A DNA stretch of 64,000 bases from Heligmosomoides polygyrus polygyrus (lineage: Eukaryota > Nematoda > Chromadorea > Rhabditida > Heligmosomidae). The stretch lies in NCBI GenBank assembly GCA_947396885.1, contig OX377204.1, positions 88,608,728 to 88,672,727 of the forward strand, read 5' to 3'. Made by a program: the position numbers and the translations under genes. The notes under the pieces were generated by a model that searched no databases, had not been told where the DNA came from, and worked only from the letters and a program-made list of their open reading frames with translations. How positions within the stretch are numbered: the stretch's first letter is position 1; each line of letters begins with the position of its first letter. This document shows, piece after piece, positions 52,401 through 57,020 of this stretch.

Positions 52401-54558
52401 GCATTTTCAACCTACACCCACGACCACAACCAGAGTCCAAATGGTAGAAAGGAACCCACCAATTGGATCCACCGCAGGGGCTGATTCGCCCACGTAAGTT
52501 GACCAGTAGAGGTGAATGAGGCACACTGTGCATCACTGCCACGACCGGTCGTCTACAGTTCACAATGAGGCACAAATGGTAAGAAGTCACTCGTCACAGA
52601 AAGGCATTCGTTTCGATTGTTCATCACTGGATTTCTTGCGAAAATCCAGAATGCCTCTAACGCTTTTCTCACGGAAATATCTCCCTCAATGGCCAAAATT
52701 GTGCATTTTACCTCGTAGTCATTACCGTTATGCGCATCAATCCTATGTTTTCCAAGTGGGTTGGTGAGCAATCCACGTCGTTTCCCAGATAGATGTTCCC
52801 TTAGGCGTATTCCTAGTGCCCTTCCCGTCTCTCCGATATATTTTGCGTTACATGCCAGACACTCAATCTGATAAATTGCTCCTATTTTTGAGCAATCCCC
52901 TAAACTACCATTTGAGCATATAGCGCAGTCTTCTGAAATGCACTGCTGATCATAGAGTCTATTTCGTACCAACTGTCGTCTAAAGTTGTCATTAGGAATA
53001 TTCACTAAGACAACGTCGTCCTGCAGTTGTGCTCTTACAATAAACCTTTGAATTTCAGCAGTGACTCTATCGGAGACGAAAGGTAGAACGACAGGCAGCC
53101 TATTTATACGGGATCTATCGTGAGAGTTAGCGTGAGTTCTCCGATGGCGATTTGACGCCACATAGCCATTTGAAACGGCTATATCCGAAGCCAACCGTAA
53201 TGATTCCTGATATTCGTTCGTGCCCGTACACATCCTCGTTGCCGTGCGGAACATGTTGCTAACAACAGCACGTTTCATAGCAGCGGGGTGCGCGGATTTG
53301 GCGTGAATCAGGATATTCTTGGAGCTTGGTTTCCGGTACCACTTCACGCTAACTGTCCTGCCAGACACTCTAACTTGTGTATTCAAGTAGGCGAGCCAAC
53401 CATTGCTCGGAGTTTCTCGAGTAAGTCTAATGTACTTAGACTGCTCGTTCAGCAGTCTGAAACACTCGTCCATTTCAGACTGTGTTGATGTTACGATAAT
53501 GCAGTCATCTATGTATCTACAGTACATTAACGGTGAGCGACGTAGCACCGGTTGTTCAATCCTACTCATAAAGCAGATTGCCAAAACCGGCGCTAACCGT
53601 TGACCCATGGCCAATCCTCTTAGTTGTGAGTAATACGACCCTGACCACTTAAAGATGTTGCAATGCAGACATTCTTTGACTAGATTCATGATGTGCGTTT
53701 TTGACAATCCAAAGGTGTTTATGTTCCTCACATGCAAATCCAACATTTAGAAATCCAATGACAGCCTTTAGAAGGCTTTCATTTTTCTGTATTTCTTTAT
53801 TGAGCATACAATGCAACTCACTCAACAACATAATCACCATTCTTAGTCAACACAGTGGTCCATCTACTGAACAGAAACTGAGGAGATAGGGAGTCGAAAA
53901 AATCGGCGAACGTCCTACTAGAAGTCTTCAACCCTTGTGAAGCTTTTCTCAGCCAAGGGATTCTTTAGGGAGCGGAACAAGTGATAATCTGAGGAGTCTG
54001 GCTATGTCAGGAGAATATGGCCGTAGTGTCTCCCATCCCAACTCCTCGACATTTTGGAGGGTAGAGCTCGCTTAGGGGGTCCATTAAGCAAATTTAGTCT
54101 ACACCTTCCCAATCAAAGTCCCAATCTCTATCGCATTGCATAGAACTCGTCCAAAGCTTCATGGGAAGCTGAGGGCATTCCTTGATTAGACTCATTCTTG
54201 GTTAGTTTACTATACATATTAACTCACTTAATACTCTTTTGTAGACGTCCCATGAAACGACGCATTTTCACATCCTTCACGGTTTTGTTATGACGCCATT
54301 CTTGCAGCACTTTGATGGCGGAGGTAGTGTTGGCTACCTTAAACGGAATAAATGTTGCATGCAATATTGCTCACTAATTCTACAAACATAGCTGGACCAT
54401 AGCTCGTAAGGGAGCATTATACTCACCGAGTGTAGTAACCGACGCGACGCTGTTGCAACCAGTATTAGAGTGGATTGATGCGATTCGATTCTGGACTTGA
54501 AGGTATCTTGACGAGCAGAGATCATTTCCACCTTCTGCTTTAGCTCGGAGAATTGAGC
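16299..54558 (-). CDS. CUBN: Cubilin-like endocytic receptor gene, partial at both ends (overall locus)
   Basis: The exons listed separately encode a coiled coil, eight EGF-like modules (several starting DIDEC or DVDEC, the calcium-binding type) and CUB1, CUB2, CUB3 and the start of CUB4. Eight EGFs followed by CUBs is the cubilin arrangement, and the spacing in EGF2-EGF4 matches vertebrate cubilin closely. Cubilin is a secreted, membrane-associated receptor that binds protein ligands through CUB domains and is internalised with a partner. Vertebrate cubilin has 27 CUBs; here only the first part is visible. Splice phases agree throughout except within CUB3. Missing are the signal-peptide exon (beyond 54.6 kb) and all exons after 16.3 kb. 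Introns are crowded with transposons, and one holds tRNA-Leu. Identification is confident; some boundaries are not. Confidence 0.88.
16499..16646 (-). CDS. CUBN: Cubilin exon U: end of CUB3
   Basis: A 148-base exon with [10 protein letters not shown] and then [20 protein letters not shown], the F.SD...GF...Y signature that closes CUB domains. Acceptor CTGCAG, donor GTAAGC, phase 1, joining in frame to the CUB4 exon 79 bases away. The join to the preceding exon is unresolved. Confidence 0.85.
16745..16990 (+). mobile_element. Diverged SINE copy
   Basis: It contains GCCGGCTATCGCG, a GTTCGATTCC B box and a CCTAGGACCAGCCTTCCAAC block homologous to the SINE body, but with many changes. Old copy. 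Confidence 0.5.
17214..18449 (+). mobile_element. Tc1/mariner-superfamily element, degenerate
   Basis: Inverted ends CAGGGTGCGTCATAAATATGG and its counterpart CACCCTG. The right flank is TA (18,450-18,451) and the left flank TC, probably a mutated TA. Coding remnants on plus begin near 17,370 with a homeodomain-like N-terminus ([14 protein letters not shown]), a [10 protein letters not shown] hook and later FTDEKL. A downstream SPDLN-like region ([13 protein letters not shown]) is broken by frameshifts. The element is 1,236 bp. Confidence 0.75.
18520..18645 (+). mobile_element. SINE 3' fragment
   Basis: CATGGAAGTAGAAGAACGTG then AACGCCGTCCTTTG is the SINE 3' third. It abuts the left arm of the large inverted repeat. 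Confidence 0.55.
18651..20287 (+). repeat. Large inverted repeat, left arm (1,637 bp)
   Basis: It is almost perfectly reverse-complementary to 24,371-26,007; positions sum to 44,658 along most of the arm. The arm contains an old SINE (about 19,128-19,396, minus), an AT-rich block and a GC-rich block with a 110-codon frame (19,837-20,169). That frame is conserved in the other arm with three amino-acid differences but has no recognisable domain. Divergence is a few substitutions and single-base indels. Confidence 0.92.
20290..20462 (+). mobile_element. SINE, 5'-truncated
   Basis: It starts at GGTACCAAACTTGTCTGGG and runs to GCCGTCCTTTATCC. It lies directly at the inner end of the left arm. Confidence 0.65.
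20612..20905 (+). mobile_element. tRNA-derived SINE copy
   Basis: A-box region GTGGTCGGAGGAGG, B-box region CCAGGTTGGGATTTC, body and a TTTACCCTTTATTTAT tail. All SINE landmarks are in order. Confidence 0.7.
20910..21460. repeat. Three degenerate tandem units
   Basis: Units at about 21,034, 21,174 and 21,373 share a (GATTGAAAGGT)CCGAT core, then TGCATTGTACATGGCGCAC, and the first two share AATCCTGAGT and GAAATTTCTGG. The region just before (20,930-21,010) resembles 610-720 and 33,670-33,780. Function unknown. Confidence 0.45.
21460..23660. other. Spacer of the large inverted repeat, no gene assigned
   Basis: No supported exon. An open stretch on minus at 22,201-22,389 has no recognisable domain. 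A TTCGAAT-rich tract occupies 23,180-23,360, including near-palindromes such as ATTCGAACGTTCGAA. Confidence 0.4.
23660..23912 (+). mobile_element. SINE copy lacking the A box
   Basis: It begins at the B-box region GGTTGGGATTTCCC, with the AACCTTCCATCCCTCCGGGG block and a GTTTTTTACCC tail. Confidence 0.65.
24083..24362 (-). mobile_element. SINE copy with internal repeat
   Basis: Minus-strand SINE body with an internal duplication of the GCGGCCAGCCGATGAA segment near 24,200-24,260. Inner neighbour of the right arm. Confidence 0.65.
24371..26007 (-). repeat. Large inverted repeat, right arm (1,637 bp)
   Basis: Mirror image of 18,651-20,287, with equal length and the same SINE (about 25,262-25,530, plus) and 110-codon frame (24,489-24,821, minus). 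A homopolymer near 24,960 is one base longer than in the left arm. The outer flanks (AGAAG on the left, ACCCG on the right) show no clear target duplication. Confidence 0.92.
26414..26528 (-). tRNA. tRNA-Leu(CAA) with intron
   Basis: The acceptor stem is GCACGGA/TCCGTGC with discriminator A. The A box is TGGCCGAGTGG and the B box GGTTCAAATCC. The anticodon stem is CCAGA/TCTGG around CTCAAG, giving anticodon CAA. A roughly 30-base intron follows the anticodon loop, and a long class II variable arm (TACTCGTAAGGGTGCG region) is present. An intron is typical of eukaryotic tRNA-Leu(CAA). It sits inside a cubilin intron on the same strand. Confidence 0.93.
26716..26797 (-). CDS. Possible cubilin exon T (CUB3, uncertain)
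   Basis: An open 82-base segment between a TTAG acceptor and a GTTAGC donor, with text such as [11 protein letters not shown]. It joins the previous exon in phase but not the next known one at 16,646, so a further exon would be needed or this one is wrong. Confidence 0.3.
26853..26941 (-). CDS. CUBN: Cubilin exon S: CUB3 middle
   Basis: An 89-base exon ending [13 protein letters not shown], the C..DYL.V strand of a CUB domain. Acceptor TTTGCAG, donor GTGAGTT, phase-consistent with the exon at 27,477. Confidence 0.75.
27155..27292 (+). mobile_element. SINE 3' fragment
   Basis: Matches the SINE from the CCATTGAAATTCA region to GATTGACTAACTCCGTTC. Intronic, antisense to cubilin. Confidence 0.5.
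27477..27582 (-). CDS. CUBN: Cubilin exon R: CUB3
   Basis: A 106-base exon, open in frame [14 protein letters not shown], fitting the second CUB strand. Acceptor GTTTCAG, donor C before GTAAGTA. The join to exon Q depends on a weak GTCCGC donor there. Confidence 0.72.
27646..27815 (-). CDS. CUBN: Cubilin exon Q: start of CUB3
   Basis: It encodes [12 protein letters not shown], then [20 protein letters not shown], a textbook CUB N-terminus. Acceptor CTTTCAG. Two donors are possible: GTCCGC (chosen, keeps the next frame) or GTGAGG 18 bases further on (stronger site, breaks the frame). Confidence 0.85.
27885..27993 (-). CDS. CUBN: Cubilin exon P: end of CUB2
   Basis: A 109-base exon: [19 protein letters not shown] then RGFSMKYRT, the closing strands of a CUB domain. 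Acceptor GTTCAG. The donor GTGGGG is chosen because it alone gives phase 1 for exon Q. Confidence 0.8.
28600..29215. repeat. Dispersed repeat R1
   Basis: This intronic sequence (TTTATTTGATTGAC at 28,630, ATGAAGCATCAAAGTGAGG, TTTCAAACAATATGTCCACTT, then TTGATTTGAAAGTGTCC) recurs at 58,335-58,640 and 61,408-61,650. There it is split by a CR1 LINE. No coding potential seen. Confidence 0.6.
29282..29353 (-). CDS. CUBN: Cubilin exon O: CUB2
   Basis: A 72-base phase-0 exon starting [17 protein letters not shown]. The DG turn and following C are standard CUB positions. Acceptor TTTTTAG, donor GTGGTG. Confidence 0.85.
29434..29609 (-). CDS. CUBN: Cubilin exon N: start of CUB2
   Basis: A 176-base exon: [31 protein letters not shown] and LNCTVNQLE. 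Acceptor TCTCAG, donor GTACGTG. It joins exon O to give LE-VFDG. Confidence 0.88.
29665..29770 (-). CDS. CUBN: Cubilin exon M: end of CUB1
   Basis: A 106-base exon: [18 protein letters not shown] then [11 protein letters not shown]. Acceptor CTTCAG, donor GTAAGG, phase 1. Confidence 0.88.
29823..29975 (-). CDS. CUBN: Cubilin exon L: CUB1 core
   Basis: A 153-base exon: [38 protein letters not shown]. All CUB core positions (F..F, C, YDG, CG) are present. Acceptor TTTCAG, donor GTAGGC, phase 0. Confidence 0.92.
30178..30465 (-). mobile_element. SINE copy
   Basis: Minus-strand SINE with landmarks from GGTTACGCGACAGTGGACAC to the GGATTGACTAACACC region and a tail at 30,180. Intronic. Confidence 0.65.
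30598..30858 (+). mobile_element. SINE copy
   Basis: CAGTCGGAGAAGGCGCCGG, GGGTTTCCCTCC, GGCCACCGCAAGTG, CGTCGTCCTTTATTC, in SINE order. A short GGGGTCAATATGTAGCTCTA repeat (three units, 30,477-30,541) precedes it. Confidence 0.65.
30870..32335. other. Intron sequence, unassigned
   Basis: An AT-rich left half. A GC-rich stretch at 31,390-31,760 has a G-run at 31,686 and a 143-codon plus-strand frame of no recognisable family. A stem CTACGGACG/CGTCCGTAG lies near 32,004-32,032. No exon supported. Confidence 0.4.
32336..32448 (-). CDS. CUBN: Cubilin exon K: start of CUB1
   Basis: A 113-base exon: [18 protein letters not shown] then [13 protein letters not shown]. It joins the EGF8 exon (AAT A + GC) to read ENSCG. 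Acceptor TTTTTCAG, donor GTGAGT. Confidence 0.88.
33841..34119 (-). mobile_element. tRNA-derived SINE, orthologous to 778-1,056
   Basis: The same insertion as in copy 1, with the same 11-base duplication CATACCAGATA (33,830-33,840 and 34,120-34,130). It was therefore inserted before the segment was duplicated. Confidence 0.85.
34496..34619 (-). CDS. CUBN: Cubilin exon J: EGF8
   Basis: A 124-base exon: [16 protein letters not shown] then [18 protein letters not shown], six EGF cysteines. Acceptor TTTTTTTAG, donor A before GTAAGTCG, phase 1, feeding directly into CUB1. Confidence 0.92.
34783..36109. mobile_element. 1.3 kb fold-back element with tRNA-like arms, TAA target duplication
   Basis: Ends CCAGGATACTATCTC and its reverse complement, flanked by TAA on both sides (34,780-34,782 and 36,110-36,112). 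Copy 1 has the empty site at about 1,708. The two arms (about 34,783-35,346 and 35,545-36,109) are near-complementary. Each contains a tRNA-like box pair, GTGGCGTAGTAGGG then GGTTTGGATCC. The 3-base TAA duplication resembles PIF/Harbinger elements. No transposase. Confidence 0.85.
36306..36371 (-). CDS. CUBN: Cubilin exon I: EGF7 second half
   Basis: A 66-base exon, [20 protein letters not shown] plus EQ. Acceptor ATTTCAG, donor GTAAGC, phase 0 both sides. Confidence 0.9.
36574..37231 (-). mobile_element. Penelope-like element, 5'-truncated (PLE 2)
   Basis: Flanked by a perfect 13-base duplication CTATGTTTCATAG (36,561-36,573 and 37,232-37,244). The insert is absent from copy 1 (near 2,170-2,185). 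On the minus strand it encodes the C-terminal part of a GIY-YIG endonuclease: [17 protein letters not shown] and [16 protein letters not shown] hammerhead-like motif follows at 36,663-36,708. Confidence 0.88.
36663..36708 (-). ncRNA. Hammerhead-ribozyme-like motif, PLE 2
   Basis: On minus: stem I TTATAGAC pairs with GTCAATAA with one internal mismatch; then an exact CTGAAGA core, stem II GGGC-TTATG-GCCC, GAAAC and cleavage triplet GTC. It is the best match of the three to the CUGANGA...GAAA consensus. Confidence 0.68.
37499..37989. mobile_element. MITE-like insert inside mariner B (copy 2)
   Basis: As at 2,437-3,117 but without the 190-base block. Termini AGTCGTTCGGTACACCG and the near complement at 37,970. 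Confidence 0.6.
38251..39518 (+). mobile_element. Mariner A (copy 2), broken transposase
   Basis: TTAGGTTGGTGCATAAGTTC and its inverse, TA at 38,249-38,250 and 39,519-39,520. The transposase starts at 38,420 and ends at 39,441. Compared with copy 1 it keeps the segment before FQHDNARPH. It has a TGA near 38,654, a change to GDAKW in the first catalytic motif, and a 7-base deletion near 39,090. The two copies are broken at different places. Confidence 0.9.
40168..40242 (-). tRNA. tRNA-like gene, copy 2 unit 1
   Basis: A 75-base copy with intact acceptor stem and T-arm; same uncertain anticodon arm as 5,810-5,884. Immediately 3' (40,267-40,405) lies a 138-base duplicate of 39,608-39,746. Confidence 0.5.
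40571..40645 (-). tRNA. tRNA-like gene, copy 2 unit 2
   Basis: Second tandem copy in a roughly 280-base unit. Acceptor and T-arm intact. The unit body includes GATGAGCTGGCCGCTGATAT and AATTGGCTGGTACAGAGG. Confidence 0.5.
40852..40926 (-). tRNA. tRNA-like gene, copy 2 unit 3
   Basis: Third tandem copy. Copy 1 of the segment has only two minus-strand units, so the array has changed length since duplication. Confidence 0.5.
41066..41140 (+). tRNA. tRNA-like gene, copy 2, inverted unit
   Basis: Plus-strand copy facing the other three; equivalent to 5,810-5,884 except for one acceptor base (GCGCTGG). B box GGTTCGAGTCC is exact. Confidence 0.5.
41694..41767 (-). CDS. CUBN: Cubilin exon H: EGF7 first half
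   Basis: A 74-base exon: [18 protein letters not shown] then FNGGTCM. Acceptor GTTAAG, donor GTGAGC, phase 1 to 0. The following intron (5.3 kb) holds PLE 2, the mariner stack and the tRNA-like array. Confidence 0.9.
41832..41984 (-). CDS. CUBN: Cubilin exon G: EGF6
   Basis: A 153-base exon: [48 protein letters not shown]. In frame here, frameshifted in copy 1. Acceptor TCTACAG, donor GTAACT, phase 1. Confidence 0.92.
42039..42161 (-). CDS. CUBN: Cubilin exon F: EGF5
   Basis: A 123-base exon: [19 protein letters not shown] then [15 protein letters not shown]. It joins EGF4 across a 7.7 kb intron to read [16 protein letters not shown], a perfect phase match. Confidence 0.93.
42300..43560. 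other. Intron sequence, unassigned
   Basis: No exon seen. It holds a diverged direct repeat of about 85 bases (42,495-42,580 and 42,618-42,705; shared core GAAGTATC, CGCCATC, ATCGATAT). Confidence 0.4.
43577..44490 (+). mobile_element. Mariner C, degenerate
   Basis: Plus-strand pieces in order: HTH region [30 protein letters not shown], catalytic [22 protein letters not shown], a lost second motif, then [13 protein letters not shown]. Several frameshifts. The 3' end is near GCAACAACCTGA. The 5' terminal repeat was not found. Confidence 0.75.
44729..44840 (-). mobile_element. SINE fragment (orthologue of 7,688-7,822)
   Basis: The same truncated insertion as in copy 1, with a further short deletion. 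Confidence 0.5.
45606..45784. mobile_element. MITE, GGGTCGGATTCATCAACGAC family
   Basis: The left end GGGTCGGATTCATCAACGAC then TTACAGCAATTTAACAG, and an inverted, diverged right end CTGTAAAGTTATGTGAGTCG then TCGATGAATC. Length about 180 bp. No coding. Confidence 0.55.
45810..47125. mobile_element. Unclassified element with terminal inverted repeats
   Basis: CACACCAACTTCCAAACTGG (about 45,831) is answered in reverse by CCAGTTTGGAAGTTGGTGTC near 47,080, and similarity extends about 50 bases each side. The interior has no recognisable domain. It contains a short palindromic MITE (46,121-46,186) of the GGGTC family. Absent from copy 1. Confidence 0.5.
48056..48392 (+). mobile_element. tRNA-derived SINE with internal duplication
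   Basis: Orthologue of 10,738-11,030. A segment around CCAAATACACATTCGAATC is duplicated internally (about 48,168 and 48,290), making it longer. Confidence 0.7.
48964..49398. mobile_element. GC-rich palindromic MITE with TTA target duplication
   Basis: Ends AGGGCTCAGCACACTTCTGC and its near complement, TTA on both sides (48,961-48,963 and 49,399-49,401). Copy 1 retains the empty site GGCACCTTTACTCC at about 11,391-11,404. The inside is built from GCGGCAACGCCG and GACGGCAACAATG palindromes. The TTA duplication suggests the PIF/Harbinger group. Confidence 0.85.
49867..50035 (-). CDS. CUBN: Cubilin exon E: end of EGF3 and EGF4
   Basis: A 169-base exon: [37 protein letters not shown] and [11 protein letters not shown]. 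Acceptor GTTTTAG, donor G before GTTGGTG, phase 1. Confidence 0.9.
50092..50215 (-). CDS. CUBN: Cubilin exon D: end of EGF2, start of EGF3
   Basis: A 124-base exon: [13 protein letters not shown] then [15 protein letters not shown]. Acceptor GCTTCAG. The donor GTTCGT is weak but gives the right phase. Confidence 0.82.
50276..50379 (-). CDS. CUBN: Cubilin exon C: EGF2
   Basis: A 104-base exon: [20 protein letters not shown] then [15 protein letters not shown] calcium-binding EGF, closely matching vertebrate cubilin EGF2 in spacing. Acceptor TTTCCAG, donor GTACGC, phase 2. Confidence 0.92.
50442..50615 (-). CDS. CUBN: Cubilin exon B: EGF1
   Basis: It encodes [12 protein letters not shown] and [10 protein letters not shown]. 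Donor GTGCGT. The 5' boundary is uncertain: the CAG at 50,616 is chosen because it joins the coiled-coil exon in phase and leaves the whole stretch open. Confidence 0.75.
50755..52036 (+). mobile_element. Mariner B family, almost complete element
   Basis: Ends TTAGGTTGTCACATAAGTTC and its inverse, TA at 50,753-50,754 and 52,037-52,038. A 345-codon transposase frame (50,925-51,959) is intact except for two in-frame stops, TGA at 51,420 and TAG at 51,537. It has an N-terminal ANERTVRRW helix-turn-helix region and all three catalytic motifs: [24 protein letters not shown]. It resembles the mariner group from which vertebrate SETMAR derived. Inactive as read, but recent. It lies in a cubilin intron, antisense. 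Confidence 0.93.
52303..52341 (-). ncRNA. Hammerhead-ribozyme-like motif, PLE 3
   Basis: On minus: stem I GGCCT/AGGCC (5 pairs), core CCGAAGA (one base off the consensus CUGANGA), stem II GAC-GTGAA-GTC, GAAAC, GC, cleavage triplet GTC. It sits about 210 bases after the endonuclease stop, as in the other two PLEs. Confidence 0.62.
52553..53746 (-). CDS. PLE reverse transcriptase (partial) with GIY-YIG endonuclease
   Basis: A 397-residue open frame. Residues about 45-65 carry the RT motif [17 protein letters not shown], and about 75-82 the catalytic YCRYIDDC. A thumb-like region follows. Then comes a cysteine block ([17 protein letters not shown]), a Penelope hallmark, and the GIY-YIG core [19 protein letters not shown] with R and H in [10 protein letters not shown] Penelope-like product copies RNA and nicks target DNA. 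N-terminal RT motifs are absent. No stops, so the copy is young. Confidence 0.92.
   Translation of the reverse strand: MLDLHVRNINTFGLSKTHIMNLVKECLHCNIFKWSGSYYSQLRGLAMGQRLAPVLAICFMSRIEQPVLRRSPLMYCRYIDDCIIVTSTQSEMDECFRLLNEQSKYIRLTRETPSNGWLAYLNTQVRVSGRTVSVKWYRKPSSKNILIHAKSAHPAAMKRAVVSNMFRTATRMCTGTNEYQESLRLASDIAVSNGYVASNRHRRTHANSHDRSRINRLPVVLPFVSDRVTAEIQRFIVRAQLQDDVVLVNIPNDNFRRQLVRNRLYDQQCISEDCAICSNGSLGDCSKIGAIYQIECLACNAKYIGETGRALGIRLREHLSGKRRGLLTNPLGKHRIDAHNGNDYEVKCTILAIEGDISVRKALEAFWIFARNPVMNNRNECLSVTSDFLPFVPHCEL
53815..54120 (-). mobile_element. Mariner C-terminal remnant
   Basis: On minus: [14 protein letters not shown], then after a frameshift [18 protein letters not shown], then after another [15 protein letters not shown]. 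The pattern equals the end of the transposase at 55.67-56.13 kb. Termini not identified. Confidence 0.65.
54427..54558 (-). CDS. CUBN: Cubilin exon A: coiled-coil region
   Basis: A 132-base exon between acceptor ATTACAG and donor [26 protein letters not shown] then [14 protein letters not shown], with heptad-like spacing. Vertebrate cubilin has a helical oligomerisation segment directly before EGF1, so the position fits. Upstream exons with the signal peptide were not found. Confidence 0.7.
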
Positions 54559-54599
54559 CTGTAATTGCACATTTTCACAGAACTAAGTGTACAAAATCC

Positions 54600-55245
54600 T
54601 GAAATCAGCTACTGAGTGGATTTGCTCCAGAGTCCGGATTCATGAGTGGCATTACCCAGTGTTATGGGGATAGAGGGTAGAAACTGAAACCTTATCTGGA
54701 ATTCACAAGAGCGTGGAGGTGGGTGAACGGTGCAGTAGTGTTAGTGTAGTGTCATTCATCTATTTATATATTTTTATTTATTTATTCTACGTTAACTAAA
54801 CATCGTGCCAAAAAACACTATGTACTTACAACACAACAGCGCCATGCAAAAATTGTAGTATAGTTAAAAGAGACAAACAAAACATTCACCTAAATTCCAA
54901 TAGTGATTGGATTGATTAATCAGTGATTAGGTATCGGCAGATGCTTCCCTTCCTTACTCCATTCTTTCCTTTTTTAGAAACGAAAAGTTTAGAGAAGGAA
55001 AACTATTAGCCTAACTTTGAAACAAATATGACTGAAGAAGACATTAAGAATTAAATCATATCATGAATACCGGACATGCCCTCTTTCACATTCTCTGTTG
55101 GTAAACTTACCCATTACCATTAGCCCATTACCTTACCAATGAATCCGGCCAGTGGTTTGATGCTCCTAATTTTGCGCGTTTTTCATGTTGCTAGGTCTTT
55201 TGTTAGATAACACTTGACTGTTTTGATCTCTTCTCTTCCCTGCTT
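54600..55245. other. AT-rich sequence, no gene assigned
   Basis: Upstream of the coiled-coil exon; contains a TTTATTTATTT tract near 54,760. Nothing else recognised. Confidence 0.4.
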
Positions 55246-55247
55246 CT

Positions 55248-56445
55248 TAATCCCGTACAAACGGATGAATGAATGCGCAGCGCATTCTACCAGGCTGTCC
55301 AATAATTTCTGTCCGAAAATTTTCAAAATTCTATAATTTTCCTTAGAAGTGTTATAATATCAGGCAAGTGTAAAAACCTTCTAGAAGATTCTCCAGAGTT
55401 CCACGCCAGGGGTATATAAGGCGTAGTCCCCGCGTCTAGCTACCAGTACAAGCTAAAATGGACCAAGGTCGAATTCGTACGTTCATGTACTACGAGTGGC
55501 TGCTGGGCAACGACACAGGCTCCGCGGTCGCCAACATCTGCAGAGCGTGCAAGGAGGATGCAGTGTCCCAACGCACAGTCAGGCGCTGGCTCAATCGTTT
55601 CGATAGCGGCGACACGAGCCTCGAGGACAGGGGGCACAGCGGGAGGCCTTCTGGTGGGACGCCAAGGGCATGCTGTATTTCGAGCTGCTCCCGCAAGGCA
55701 GGACGGTCACCGCCTCCATCTACACCGATCAGCTCGAGAAACTAGCCGCCGCCATCCGAGAAAAGCGTTCCCGACGGGCCTCGGTCCACCTGCTGCACGA
55801 CTACGCGCGCCCCCACGTGGCGAAGGAGACCCAGCAGAAGTTGGCGACGCTCGGCTGGGAGACGGTTGCCCATCCGCCGTATTCCCCGGACCTCGCCCCC
55901 TCCGACTACCACTTGTTCCGCCCGCTGAAGCACCATTTGGCCGGAGGAAAATTCACCAACTACGACAACCTCAAATCCGACAGCGCGGACTTCTTCGAGT
56001 CGCAGCCCCCGGAGTTCTGGGCGAAGGGCATCGGCGACCTGCCCAATCGATGGGCCACTGTTGTGGATAACTGTGGTGATTATATTGTTGAACAGACTTG
56101 CTTTTCAAGAAAGTTGAAAAAAAATTAAAAATGGTGAAATTTTCGGACAAGAATTATTGGACAGCCTGGTACTTCTACGCGATAAAGCGCGGGCGATCTG
56201 AATGCGTGTTTGCCCTTTGCGTGACCAGCCGATGGGATGATCAGTGCTCTATTCTACTCAGACAGATGTGGCACCAATTTATGATACCTACCCCAGAGAG
56301 ATGGAAGGCTTGGTTGGTCTGGGTGGAAAATCCGGACCAAGAACCTCGTGCCAGGTGCTTGCGACAGGCAGCGCCTTCTAAGGTTGCACTCCACGCGCCC
56401 TTGAGCGCTGAATACGGACCAAGAACCTGGACTTGGGTGTACGGG
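55248..56445 (-). mobile_element. SINE copy split by a mariner
   Basis: SINE sequence at 56,170-56,445 (minus; A-box side near 56,400) continues after the mariner at 55,248-55,289 (GCGCAGCGCATTCTA). Joining the flanks restores GCATTCTACTTCTACG, the normal SINE sequence. Confidence 0.7.
55290..56169 (+). mobile_element. GC-rich mariner, internal deletion derivative
   Basis: Inverted ends CCAGGCTGTCCAATAATT and complement, TA on both sides (55,288-55,289 and 56,170-56,171). The N-terminal part (55,458 on; QRTVRRWLNRFDSGDTSLED) runs into a deletion after GHSGRPS that removes the first catalytic aspartate. The C-terminal half resumes in another frame at 55,670 with LLHDYARPH and [12 protein letters not shown]. 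Coding GC is much higher than in the surroundings, suggesting a recent arrival. Confidence 0.88.
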
Positions 56446-56477
56446 AAATGACTGTTGTCACTTCCGACTGCTCTTCT

Positions 56478-57018
56478 ATTCGCCATGGCATCTTCTTCTT
56501 GAGCGTTTATCCCTCTTGTTAGTAGTGGGGTCCGCTTTCCTGGAATTCTGGCGCCACTTTTCCCGATCTGATGCCTGAGGGTGCAATCTAGCCACCCTCA
56601 TGTCCTCATGCTCTGCCTTATGGAGTCGTTGCGTACTCGATCCAAACGCCTAACTCATTTCCATTACGCTGAAGCGCATTTCAATTTCTATAGTTACCGT
56701 CCAGCACTCCCGTAAATGGCTACCGGTCGGACGTCTGTTCCGAAGATCTCCGACTTTAAGCGCTCTGGCACCTTCTTGTCGCAGAGCACTCCCGTCAGAG
56801 CGCGCCATTTGGACCAAGCTGCACTAGCGCGTGAGTTAACTTCAGCGAGTGCAATGCCATCGGACGCGGTTCTGATCCCAAGTATTTGAGAGCCGAGGTA
56901 CGTGAAAACACAATGCCGTCCACATCAGTGGAGCGAGACTCATCGTCGTCAGTGGTCAGATACTCAGCCTTTTTGACATTAAGTTGAGCCCAAATCTGCG
57001 CCATGGTATGCGCAGTCA
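56478..57018 (-). mobile_element. RTE-type LINE 3' end (RT C-terminus)
   Basis: On minus: LNVKKAEYLTTDDDESRS, RTSALKYLGS, then NSRASAAWSKWRALTGVLC, PERLKSEI, and the terminal WRQNSRKADPTTNKRDKR. These are the conserved last blocks of nematode and animal RTE reverse transcriptases. Frameshifts and stops throughout. The 5' side is cut by a mariner. Confidence 0.82.
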
Positions 57019-57020
57019 TA

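Larger units (their letters stand above)
52246..53762 (-). mobile_element. Penelope-like retroelement, 5'-truncated (PLE 3)
   Basis: Flanked by a perfect 13-base duplication AGCCTTTAGAAGG (52,233-52,245 and 53,763-53,775). It contains an RT plus GIY-YIG reading frame and a hammerhead-like motif 3' of it. The RT fingers are missing, so it is a truncated insertion. Right beyond it lies an older mariner remnant. Confidence 0.92.

Noticed and set aside
52553..53746. Reading frame as a retroviral or Ty3/copia polymerase
   Set aside because: YCRYIDDC with a C-terminal GIY-YIG domain and cysteine block, and no protease, RNase H or integrase: a Penelope-like element.
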